Source of the DNA: Hydractinia symbiolongicarpus
Lineage: Eukaryota; Cnidaria; Hydrozoa; Anthoathecata; Hydractiniidae
Length of the DNA: 64,000 nucleotides
Assembly: GCF_029227915.1 (NCBI RefSeq)
Contig: NC_079883.1
Span: forward strand, 6,138,001 to 6,202,000
Reading direction: 5' to 3'
Both the position numbers and the translations under genes were made by a program. The number at the start of each line of letters is the position of its first letter. Positions within the stretch are counted from its first letter, which is position 1. Positions 47,641 to 59,600 of this stretch are shown in pieces. A model generated the notes under the pieces. The model had not been told where the DNA came from, made no database searches, and was given only the letters and a program-made list of their open reading frames with translations.

Positions 47641-48054
47641 TAGATTATCAATCGGGACGAATAAGTCGTGTTGTAAATGTCAAGGACATTTGAAAAGTTC
47701 ACACGCTGACGCTGGAAGAATCTGAACTAACGGTTACACATTACACATTTTAGGCTAAATATTTTTTAGAAAATAGCCATAAATTTAGACGTTCTTATGA
47801 AACACATGTATTAGAAAAAACAATAAAAGAGTGCTTTTGGTTATCAGTCAAAAGAAATGTCTGGGTACGAAGTTGTTTAATAATCTATTTAAAAAAACTT
47901 GGCACGAAGCTGTGATTTTACATATCTCAGTATTACCACTTCTTCAAAAGTAGATGTAGAAAGATATTAAATTGATATTAAAATTATAATTCTTTTTATA
48001 AACAATGCTTTTGTTTTTCCGCGCTTCACCTACGATATGTTCAAGAAATCAGGG
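47641..48054. other. Intergenic DNA upstream of the 48,348 gene
   Basis: No gene is seen. The 3' limit of the retrotransposon relic is unclear because no LTR was recognised. Confidence 0.35.
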
Positions 48055-48055
48055 G

Positions 48056-48065
48056 GTATAAATAG
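48056..48065 (+). promoter_or_regulatory. TATA-box candidate of the 48,348 gene
   Basis: GGGGGTATAAATAG is a good match to an animal TATA box. It lies about 290 bp upstream of the start codon and implies a 5' UTR of roughly 260 nt. Confidence 0.5.
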
Positions 48066-48347
48066 TGGTTAATAACATCTATAAAAATTTCTAACTTTAA
48101 CAAGTTTAATTGCCCGCATCAGTTACGATTCAACGTAAGGGTTTTGTTAAAGAAATATTTGTGTACAATTCAAATAACTTTTTCTACACTATTTTTCTAA
48201 CTTTAAATTCGCATTTTCATAATATAACCCCCTTATGCCACATTTTCTTCAATTTCGCAACCGGTTCTGGCACTTAACTTGTAGAGTTTACAATTTCTTT
48301 TAAAACAAATTTGACTGATGTTACTAATATATTGAAAAAGAAAAAAA

Positions 48348-49352
48348 ATGTCAAAATCTGGTTCATTTAAAAACTACCGAAAATTAACAAACGAAAATCA
48401 AAATCCGTTAAAGGAATGCAAAAGGGAAATTATGTCGAACAAAAATATATCACAAGAAACCAAAGAGCAATGGAAAAGCGCAAAAAGAATTCCTCCTTCA
48501 ACAAAACCCAAACCTAAAAGCGTTGAAAATATCGTTATTCCTGAAGATATTGAATTACAAGGATTAATTGATAAAAAAACCGGCTCTAGTGTAATATCCG
48601 GAAGTATCGAAGGTATGAAGAATCGAGTATCTCCTATATCTTTTGATGGCACACAAAAAAGACTCTCATCTGCTGAACTTGTTAAAAAAGCAGCGAGCGA
48701 AAAAGTTGCTGAATCTTTGAAATCAGTTATCTACTCCGAAAAGACGAAACCATTTGAAGAAGTAAAATTCGTGATACCGTTACGTAAAACAAAAAATGGC
48801 GGAAAAGAAAACACGGCGATGAACGTAATAAAAAACCAGGCAACCAACTCTTCAGATGTTATATCACTCAATGATTTGTCTATCAGAGGAAAGAAGGAGT
48901 GTGTTGAAAGTGTTAGAGAAACGAAATTGGTGGGTAGACAAGATTTTAAAAATGTCAATAAAACGTCAGTTAAAATGGATCATAAGAAAGTTAGTGAAAA
49001 CACGTCGGAGGGCATAATAAATCCCTCATTTACGCAAAGAAATATCACGGCTGAAATTGTCAAAGAAACAAAGGCCGGGATCTCCGCACCAGAGGTTAAA
49101 ATAATTGACAATAATGTAGGGAACCGAATGTACAGCTACAATCCTGCGCAAGAAAAAAAAGTAAACACGGCTAGTGTGACCACGCAGAACAATGATATAA
49201 TGTTACTTTTATGGTTGCTAATGTCGCTTGAAGCTGAATACCCCGCAGAATTCTTTGAAAGTTTAATCCGCAGGAAGGAGATCGGCGACGTTTTCAAGCA
49301 GCATCTTTCTGAAAACTCCATAAAACTTGTACAAGAAATGTATCTCCAGTAG
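48348..49352 (+). CDS. Single-exon gene, disordered protein with C-terminal helical domain, unknown function
   Basis: A 334-residue protein in one exon. Residues 1-275 are Lys/Ser/Thr/Asn-rich and look disordered, with no known domain. The last 55 residues are distinct: NNDIMLLLWLLMSLEAEYPA, FFESLIRR, and an amphipathic end (LVQEMY). This aligns by eye with the C-terminus of the protein at 38,667-39,245 (hydrophobic helix, acidic turn, YP-x-x-F/Y, short helix, final helix), with lengths matching to about a residue. The start at 48,348 is the first ATG after an A-rich stretch. It lies immediately right of the retrotransposon nest, in the same orientation as the other family member, and converges on the SCFD1 gene. 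I do not recognise a family. Confidence 0.72.
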   Translation: MSKSGSFKNYRKLTNENQNPLKECKREIMSNKNISQETKEQWKSAKRIPPSTKPKPKSVENIVIPEDIELQGLIDKKTGSSVISGSIEGMKNRVSPISFDGTQKRLSSAELVKKAASEKVAESLKSVIYSEKTKPFEEVKFVIPLRKTKNGGKENTAMNVIKNQATNSSDVISLNDLSIRGKKECVESVRETKLVGRQDFKNVNKTSVKMDHKKVSENTSEGIINPSFTQRNITAEIVKETKAGISAPEVKIIDNNVGNRMYSYNPAQEKKVNTASVTTQNNDIMLLLWLLMSLEAEYPAEFFESLIRRKEIGDVFKQHLSENSIKLVQEMYLQ

Positions 49353-50364
49353 TGGAACATTTTTCACACGTACTTTAAAAACGAAAAAAAAAGTTAAAGT
49401 AAATATCCCATTTACTGTCACACCTAGAATAGCCCAAACCTTTGGAGCGCAAGATATTATCGAACAATCCCTTCTAATTATATCTGTATTAATTGGTGCG
49501 CCTTGTTCTAAAAGTGAAAAACAACTGGAAAATAATTTTTTTCGACTTAGCAGCATGCATTTCACTAGTGTGTTACAGTACCCAATAAGAATACAAAATT
49601 TTCGAGGCAAAAATATTGCTTCAGTTAGAGGCACAACTTTTGCTAGTTCGTTGCTTCTTGACTATGTTATCGAGAAGATCAAATTTACTTTCTCAGTGAG
49701 CCTGATGTGCCGGTCAAAATTTCCTTAACTTTTAGTACTACTGTGTCTATTTATTATTTACTCACTCCACGCTGGACTGTTGGTTACAAGTTGCTTTGTT
49801 GTTTAACCCTTGTGGTGTAACGCCTTTTTTTAAAAAAAAATTCCCCTTTTCAGTCTACAAATAATTAGCTTTCCGAAATGAAGACGCGATTGGTGATCGA
49901 GGACAATACTCAGATGGTTTATGTTAGGTACCGTGGGGTTGACCACTTTATCCATTTTCTAAAACATGAGCAGCCCTTTTTCATAACAACCTAACCCTTA
50001 GAAGATATGGCGGTTCGGTGGGACCGTTTTTACGCGTTTATTTCCAGGATCCTTTTAGTTTTAAAATATTTAAGCCTCCATATTACTTTAAGAAAAACGT
50101 GTATACGTGAAAAAACTAACTTCAGAAGTATGATGTACACATATATTTTTCTCGATTACTTAATAAAATAAATATTTACGCATTCACGCCTAAAAAACTA
50201 ATCGAGACAATACCCATACACTTTCAAAAATGGTACCTTTGAAGTCTTTTAAATGACACAAGAGGTCTGGAAAAAACCCTCAAGATTTCATTTTGTAAAC
50301 GTCTTAGTTTCTAACGACTAATGGTTTCTTTAAACATGAAATTTTATATTTTTCACGATTCAAG
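49353..50364. other. Convergent intergenic region
   Basis: Lies between the plus-strand 48,348 gene and the 3' end of the minus-strand SCFD1 gene. The open frame at 49,327-49,728 overlaps the end of the 48,348 gene in another frame and shows nothing recognisable. The first plus-strand AATAAA is near 50,162, rather far for the 48,348 gene. Confidence 0.35.
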
Positions 50365-50370
50365 TTTATT
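50365..50370 (-). terminator. Poly(A) signal candidate of the SCFD1 gene
   Basis: AATAAA on the minus strand about 250 bp beyond the stop codon at 50,617. Confidence 0.45.
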
Positions 50371-50616
50371 TGTTCTAATCTCGATTTTGTTTTTACACTT
50401 ATTATTACCAAAGATATCTTTCATTAAATATATAAAATTTTCTTTTCACCAATTAACTTGACTCGCCTAACCAAATCCCTGACTACAGTTCTCCCTCCAT
50501 GTAACATTAAACTGCTCTCGGCTTCTTACTACTCTTGCATTTTCGTGATGACTTTACTCGTAGTCATAATGGATAACCACCACCAGTTTGTTGCAGGTGT
50601 TGACATCCTATGCGAT

Positions 50617-53600
50617 TCATTTACTACCCAGCAGTTGCAGCTATAAAAGTAGAAAATGCGCGTCAGACTAATATTATGATTCAGATAAATATCATGATTC
50701 AGCAACATCGATCCATATTTTCGTCGGCTTCAGTTTTTCGATACACCTAATTTTCGTCCCCTTTTCAAAATTTATCACTTAGGATCAACATAGTTTGGAC
50801 CGAGAGTAGGCTACTTAATACGCTTTTTCTCTGTGGTGGAGAGCGCTTATTATTCCGTGGGCTATTATTTACTCGTTCGAAAACATCGTATGAAACCTGG
50901 TCACACGTATGCATACCTGTATTTTACTTAGCATATGAAGTTTGAATCACGCGGGTGTAAACAATGAAAAAGAAAAATGTCCTTAGTAATTTAAGCCTTG
51001 CAATCTCATGCACGAAGCGTCTTTTTCATTAACGCCTTTGTGAAAGGCAGTACACAAATCATCCTCCTATCAGACAACTATTTACATCACCTTTAAGGGG
51101 AACTAGAGAATCGTAAGCAATTTCTCTTACCTGTTTCAAAAACTGATTTGCATTTAACAGTTCACTGCATCCGTATGTAATTTTTTTCTGGTTGTTTCCT
51201 TGACGCTAGAATTTAAAAATATGCTAGAAGTTCTATGTTCGATAGTAAAAACACAATAAGCTCAAATCAATTATAGAGTATACCCTCATAGTTTGCGTGG
51301 TTTTAGTTAGCTTGCAAATAATTTCGCGCTTTTAAAATTCGCGCAAATTTTGTGTTGCCTTAATTTCGCAGTTGTAATGTTAGACCAATTTTGCTTAGAA
51401 ACAGTATTTACCTTAAGGGAAATAATTTTTGCGGAATAATTAAAAAAAAAAAATAATTCACGAAGTTATATAATTTAATGACAACGGTTTTAAAGGCTTT
51501 TATGTAAAGAGACATAACATATTTGTGGAGTTGAAATTCACTGCATCTCTCTTTCTCTCTCGTAGGTAAATCAGAAGGTAAAATAAGTGTCAATCGTTTT
51601 TCAAATAAGAAAAAAATATATCTAAATTTCACAGGTGTTTATTTCGCAAATTTCACAAATAACGAGTTACTGAATAATTTCCGCAAGGACCAATTTTTAC
51701 GAAATTACCAAAAACTTGCAAAGTTGGAAAATTAATTCCCGCGAATCTTATATTCCTTAAGTTGGTGACAAACTAATAACATTTCGATGTCATAGTCATG
51801 TTCAGATGTATTTTTAGTTTAGTGGACCAGCCGACAACCAATCAGTCAGTCAAACCAGAAACCAAACAATGGAACAAGTTACAGCGAAACGGCGAGTGAG
51901 AAAGAGTCATATGATTGAAAGTGAATCAAAGAACAATCTCGTCATGACTCCTAAATTTGTACACTTTACTATCGACTTTTTTACACTTAAAGTTTTAAAC
52001 TTTAGTGTCAAAAATTTAAGGTATCTGCAAAATAAATAATTCTTAGGAGCTGTAATGTATAAAGAAAGGCAAAGTAACAAACTGAAACATTTAGCCGTTC
52101 AATTTCTTTTACTATCAATTGCTAAAGTACTAAACAAAACAGGCCACAAAATACATTTCAATTTGCAATTTTATGTGATAAATAGGAAAAAATGAAAAAT
52201 TCTTTTGGTTTTCAACATCACTTACTTTTTCGTAACTTATAAGATTTGCATATTCAATATAATTTCCACCACCAACAATGAACACGATAGCCTAACATAG
52301 AACAAAATAACACTTTTTACATCTGAGCTACACAATACCATTAATAAAATGGATGCTAAATATTGTAAGAGATACACTGTTTCAGCATTACCACATAAAG
52401 GCTACCTTACGCGCTTTAATTTTTGTGTGTATTTATCTTAAATAGCCGAAAATATGATATTTTCCCAGGGATTTTATTCTATTAAAGCAGAATAAACGAA
52501 ATTTTCATTCTGTTTTCTGTGTGTATTTTCAGTAATCAAATACTTAAAGTTTGAAAGTTTAGGCAATAATGCAGAATTATGACATCATCTATTAGATGCT
52601 CAATTTCTGGCATAAATGATAATCAGCATAACTAAGTATCAATATTCATGTAAATATATTTAAAATATCAAACTGAATAGGTGATAACATATTTACATCA
52701 CCTCATACTTTACTAAACTTTTTGGCATTAATTAACATAATTATCAAAACTTTTAAGCCAAAGATATTGAGAAACGATTGAGATTTTTCAAAAAAATAAA
52801 AAGATTCATAGACAACTTATCAAGCTATTTCGTATAAAATCAACTTGTTTTTTTGCGCGGGGTAAGCTTTACGAATCGCGAGTTTTTAATTTGCGACTTT
52901 AGTCAAGATACATAACGACACAAGCTAATTACAAAAACGTCATTAAACAAAAAGTCATTATTCTTGTGTTTTTATCGTTTTGTTGTTGCTATGGTTGACA
53001 GAAAGAGAGGTATAAATACATACGTCTTGAAAAGATTTATTTCTTTGCGATGATTCGCTCACTTTTAGCATTTTAGGATCAAAATAACGATAATCTTCGG
53101 TTTCCGGTATATTTTTATGATCCATAATGGCGTCTACAATCCTTGTGACAGGCAAGTTTTTTGTTCCCACCACTAAACTCTTTACACCTTCCATAACAAA
53201 CTGAGAACCCGTGCTCATAATACGTGAAAACATGGCGCTGTATGTACTTTGACCTGAACCAGTTTGGATGGGACCAGACGCGACCTTATTGAATGCTTTC
53301 CATTTTTTCATGTATGACAGACAACTTGTATCACACCCTGTTTGGGTCAATGCGTTTATATGTTGATCCAATTCACCCTGCAATCGAAAAAAATAACGAG
53401 GTAGCGAGAACTAAACAACTACACCCTTCCTTTAGGTCATTATTCTTATTTCTTCATTGCACTAAACAATAGACCTACTGTTTTTTGTATATAAGCTTCA
53501 AGTAACGTGAGACTGATATTTAGAGAAAAGAGTACGCAAACAATAAGTAACAATAGCATAACAACAAAAGTTAGAATTTAATAAAAACAGATAATATAAA

Positions 53601-56600
53601 TAAAAATGATAAATAATAATGAGCCACATTTTGATTCAAACTCTGATTTTCTACCTCAATAACCTCAAATCTCCAAGTTAGGCATTGATGACTAGAGATA
53701 CTTCAATACAAAGTACCATGAAGCAAAAAAATCACTCAAAAATTGCTATACCAGCGAGGCGATACAGAGTGCGCCGCAGATAAACAAGGACATGATTACA
53801 TCGCTAACAAACGTGATTTTAAGATTATTACCTGGGACATGTGTGGTGTTGAAATGTAGTATATAAGGAACAAGCGCAACTTATCATCAGGTGAACCAGC
53901 TGAAAAATAACAAGAGTCATAATAGAGAGCAAAAAAATGATAAATTCTAACTTTATGAACAAATTTATACCTTCAGGATCTTGGATAATATCCAAAACAG
54001 CTGTCTCCTACAACAAATTTAAATGGAATATAAAAGCAGAGAATTTTTTTTCTTTTGTCAGCAAAACATCTCATCAGTAAATTAAATTTTGTAGTATCGA
54101 AAGTTGTCTCTGGCTTTCTACACAAAAACTTGTGCGAAGAAAGAATTTAAAGAAATACATTTACCAGTGATGATTTGCTCATGATTTTTTCTTCTGTTTC
54201 AAACATGATGTCCAATTTACGATGCTACAAAACAAATACAGAACACAATACTGATTTCATAGCCAACTACCTAATATTATTAAAAAGAATTGGGAAAGCA
54301 AGTCAGCAAAACTTGGAAATTTGTGAAAATTAAATCAGGGTAGAAATTTCAAATACCTTGATGTGTTCCAACATGGCGGTTGCTATATTCATATGCATAT
54401 CTATCATACGTTTCTTCTCTAGTAATTCTGGAAGAGAACTAAACGATAAAAGACCACGAGTTACAGGCCATAGGTCAAATACTTGGAGTCCCATTAAATG
54501 CAATTAGATGTAGTCAAATTCACTTTGGTGTTAATTTTTAATCCCTGTAGGTATATTTTACAATCTAATTTCTATAAAATGTTCATCAACAACTTATTTA
54601 TAGCAGTACCAAAAGAGAACATGGTATTCTGGTTAATCCTTATAACAAAGGTTTACGGCCCTATAACATATCGACATCAGTAGTACGAAGATAAAAGCAT
54701 AACGCAAAAAAAAAAACCAGAAAAGTATATATAGATTTACGTGGTCACACTAATAACAACAAAAATACCTGACAGCATTGGTAAGTTTAGTTGTGTTGTC
54801 CGACCACATACTCTCGATCATTTCATCCTCTTCGTTTTGCACACCCTATGTAAAAAAAAAGACTTGAATTACTTTAAATTTTACTATGATGAAGCAATTT
54901 TAAAGAAACAAATTTGAATTCACCATCATGTTCTTCAGTTTTTTGACTTCTTCTTCTGAAGAACGGTAATCATCCAGTTCTTTTTGTATTGACTCAGCGA
55001 CGTTTGGAAAAGGACTGTAAAAAAAAAAAATGCAAAAGATATAATAGAAGCATCAACATAATTTTTGAGACAGAAAATATTTTGCCAATGGGGTTGATTA
55101 AAACTGTTTAAACGGCACCAAAACATTCTAAGTTAATTAACTGTAAGACTACTGGACGTCTTGTCAAATACACTGGAGGAAAAATAAAATCTGTTGTGTA
55201 TAGGGCTTTTAAAACTATAGATGGGAGATCGAACACGTTACAAGTAAAGCTATGGTAAGCTAAGCTATAAAACCCAAAATATAGGTTAGCACCAATTCTT
55301 TTTTCTCTTACAAAAATCAGCAATTTTTCTTCTGGCTTACAGCTGGTTAATTATTAAAGATCACATTTACATTCTCACCTGATTTTATGTTGATTCCAAA
55401 ATTTATCTTTAACAGAAAGGTCATATTTTTTGACTTGTTTTCGAGTGGGTTGACTGTTAGCCATATTATTTATATTGGTGTCGGGTTCTTGAACAGATAC
55501 ACGATTTAATTGAAGATCCTACAAAGAAAAATCCTTATGATCATTTAAAAGTCTTTAAAGAACACTTTATATTTTACTGCACTGCAAAAATTCCTGATTA
55601 AAATTAAGGTTAATAATGGAGGCAAATCAAAACACAAACTACAATTATACTATGTAAAAAAAACACAGAATTTGCTATGGGCTGGTTCTCAGCAACTTTC
55701 GTTATGGTACAGTGCTTGGATATTGCATCAACACATCTACATATTTGTGTTTGCTGACACTAAATTATATAGACTAAGATGATTAGTGGAAAGTTCAGAA
55801 CATAATTTTCTAAAATATGTAACTGCAAAGTATAGAAAATACATTTTTTTAACTGATTAGCATCATATTAACCGACTATTCTTGGACACACCAAAGCCGA
55901 AATACATCTCACAGAGAGACTATTGGTAAGTCACAGATAAAAGGCTGTTACAAGTTTACACTATAAATAAACACCTAGAATTCCCTTATTATCCTCTGCC
56001 TGACCCTAAGTAAATTATCCCTGATAGCTAAACAAAGCCTCCTGACTTTCTCTAATCTCTGTGATAGGGTAAAGTATTGACTTACAAATATATCATGACA
56101 TAATGCCTGATATGTCCAAGTGTGATGAAGAGGGGTACATAAGTCATTATTTCGATCCAATATGATCAACACAGGTCTTTGAAAGCTGAAAGTAAGATGA
56201 GACAGAACTAGCACTTAAAATAAACAACTTAACTTAAAAAGACAATTAACATTAAAAAAAAAAAATTAATGTTGCCAGTTATAAACAATTTTGAAGCAAG
56301 CGTTTTAACTCATTGGCACATAATTTTGCACATTTATGTCCCGCCTGCAAAATACTCTGTGTTTATTTACGTAAAATGCATGATGTAGCAGTAATGCACC
56401 ATACAGGAACCTATACTTTACGTTAACAAGATTCTTTTACCTGAAATTTCCAGATTGTATATCCGTTGTAAATAAACTATTACGAGAATCTCTTAAATTC
56501 TCTCGAATCTTTTTATCAAGTACCTAAAAAAAAAGTAAAAACAGAATAGACTATTACTGTAATAAACTTTGTAAAAATTTCCACCAAAACAAAGAATCAA

Positions 56601-59600
56601 CAGTGACAAATACCTCTGCCACCATTTCTGCTGCGTTTCCCTTAGGACATCTGATGATTGGAACAGTACCTAAAAAAAATTTAGGTTCTAATATCTTTAC
56701 TTCTTTTACAAACACAGATTAAGATAATGGATACACAAACCAGAATGTATCCAATATGTACAATCTTATAGAAAACCCAGTACAAAGTTTTGTAATCCAC
56801 ATGCATTTCTCCTATACAGCTCTAGCAAGAATGATTCAAACAATTACCTGTCTTTCTGTTTTTGCTGTGATTCAAACACTGTCATTCCGTTATGACCTGA
56901 CCCATTAGTGGAAATTTTTGAGAATCTTCTGTTCCTTCTTTTTTGCTATATGTCCTTATGATGACAGAAAATAGAGTCTACCCCTACCTGAGTAGTACCC
57001 TTACCTGTAGTAACTAGGAAGGAAAATAAACTGTCTACCAAAGTATCACAAATATGTTCAATGTCTGTATCTTTTGCATCTGCTTTATTCAAAGCTAAAT
57101 AAAATATAGGTAAAAGTTTAAGGATATATCACCAAAGTGAAAGATCCTCTAAACTTATAAGCAAGATCCTCTAAACTTATACACAAGTGAGTGAAAATAC
57201 TGTACCATACCATAGTATGAAATACTGTCCCTGTCATGGTGCTTTACTGTAAAAAAATCATCCTCCAACGATATATAATTTAAATACTGATCCACAACCT
57301 AAAATAATACACATTTAGTAGATATTTCATATGATAATTACAACAAAGTTTATTCTTATCTTTCTAGATCACCTGACAATCTTGTCCATATGTTAACTGC
57401 ATGAGTAAAAATAAACAAACAAAACATATATTTACCTTGGATACAAGTTCAACACTACCATGTTGCAGTGCAGATGTTGCTAAATCTTCAAGACGGTGAC
57501 GAGATATTGGAGATATAAAATTCAAATAATACTTTTCATATAATCCATTTTGTAGATCCTAACAGAAAGAAATATATAACACTTGGAAAAAAAAGACAAT
57601 ATTCTTACTGAACCAAAACAATCAAACAGTACAGCAGGACAGACCACCACAAGAATTATATGTGTTGCAATTGCAAACCTGAGCCTAATAAGCCAAATAA
57701 AATATATATGCAACAATACCCTACAAATCCTCTGAACATTTTCTTCTGTTGGGAAAACAAAATATATAGCTGGTACATCAGGTATTATGTCTCTATCTGA
57801 ATGTAACAACCTAAAAATAAGATTAGAGTTTCTTCATAATATAAAGCACAATGTTAAACCCACATTACATGTTTGAGATCATAGTTTAAAATGACATGCA
57901 AGGCCTAGCAGGATGACAACAGAAACATTAATACTTACAAATGAAGGGTAACTCCCAGCTCTCTTAATTCTTTTACAGTTAGAAGTGGAGAGATAATATC
58001 TTGTCCAAATCTGTCATAAACAAGCACCTATAAAAAAGGGCAAATAAAAACAGTCTGCAATCTTCAACCCATTATGCTTAATCTGTTACATAAATATAAT
58101 AAGGCTTAATATTAAAAAATCCTCACAAAGTTACACTGAGGACATAAACTTGGCACAAATTTATTGAGAATAATAAATAAATTAGCATGATTATGTTCTT
58201 GCTGATCTCAACATTCAACAAAGACAACAACAAAATCAGGGAAAATATAGAAATTTAAATTATTAAACTTTGAACTTGCCACAGTCACTTTATGCCCCCA
58301 TAAAAGTTAAAATATTATTTTAAAAACAGACTAGTATTTAGCACCGTGGAAAAATCCACTATAGATACTGAATAAAAAACAGCAACATAGTGAGCAAAAT
58401 TAACCATAAAATTCATTGTTTTTTTGTTAATTCCATTCAAGCGGGAATAAATAAAATCAAAATGTTTTTCATATAACAGTACCCGTGACTTTTGTGTAAT
58501 AAAGTTTACATCATTACACAAAGCTTTTTATGAGAACAATAAAATAAATAAACCGTGACTTTTTAAAACAAAAATTTTAAATCAATTTAAAACGCACAAA
58601 AGACAGAATAAAAATAAAAGTTTAGCAAAAGAGACATGTTACTGTGGCTGTTTCTTTAGAAAAAACAACACATCCACTTTGCCTGTTACAGACACAAGGA
58701 ACTGGTGTATTATTATATAGATTACCTACCTTCCATGATGGTTCAGTAGAAGAAGAATTCGCAGCATTTTCGTTTAAATTTAACATTCGTTTAAGACATT
58801 CTAAACGAAAGAAATTGATGAGCACGATTAGAAAGTCAATGTCAAAAGTCGAAAGTTTTGAGGCTGTAGGAGCACTATGTATACCCAAGTCATTTGGCTT
58901 TAAAAATTAGTGTATTCATTTGTTAAGTTATTTGGAGGTTCAAGTTATTTCTTATTTATAACAGACACAGAGAAATAATAATAAGATTGCATTTCATTTT
59001 AACATACAGTACTGGAATCAAGACACTTAATATGGCAAGTGTGTTTCATGCACAGTGGTGTATGGGCCATGTTCATAGTATATACATTCTATTGATCTAT
59101 CATGGTGTGATTAAAATAAAAATATTTTGTTCTTTTTTTTCATCTTCGTAATTATTAAAAATTTTACTATTATTTTATTTTATTATTATTTTTATTATTA
59201 TTTTATTATTATTTTTTAGCTACAAATATCTACTTTAATTTGTTGTACGCAACTTCTGAAGTGTAAAACGGTGGGTATGCATGATTCTTAGCAAAATTTA
59301 TTATTTTTTCATTTGCCGAGAGTGGGAGATGCTTAAAGTTTTGAACCCCAGACACGTTACAGTGTCATATTTTAAACCATAGCATTAGTTAACAAGCTTA
59401 AAATTTTTTGATTGTTTAAAAAAAGATTAGCATCTTTAGGTTTAGCATCAAAATTTATTAAAACATGCAAAGTTTATACACTAAGTTGTTCCAAGGGGTC
59501 TTCTTCCCAATCGTATAAAAAATAAGCATTTCAATTCGTAAAATATTTAATTTGAAGTGATACACAATTTCAAAATAGTTACAAAATATATAGAAATCGC

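Noticed and set aside
49263-49634. Minus-strand frame with a membrane-helix-like stretch
   Set aside because: It overlaps the 48,348 gene antisense, has no splice support, and matches no family I recognise.
51061-51130. Reading SCFD1 exon 20 through its donor to a nearby stop
   Set aside because: The donor CAG/GTAAGAG is strong and the exon at 50,617-50,640 restores the conserved family C-terminus in phase.
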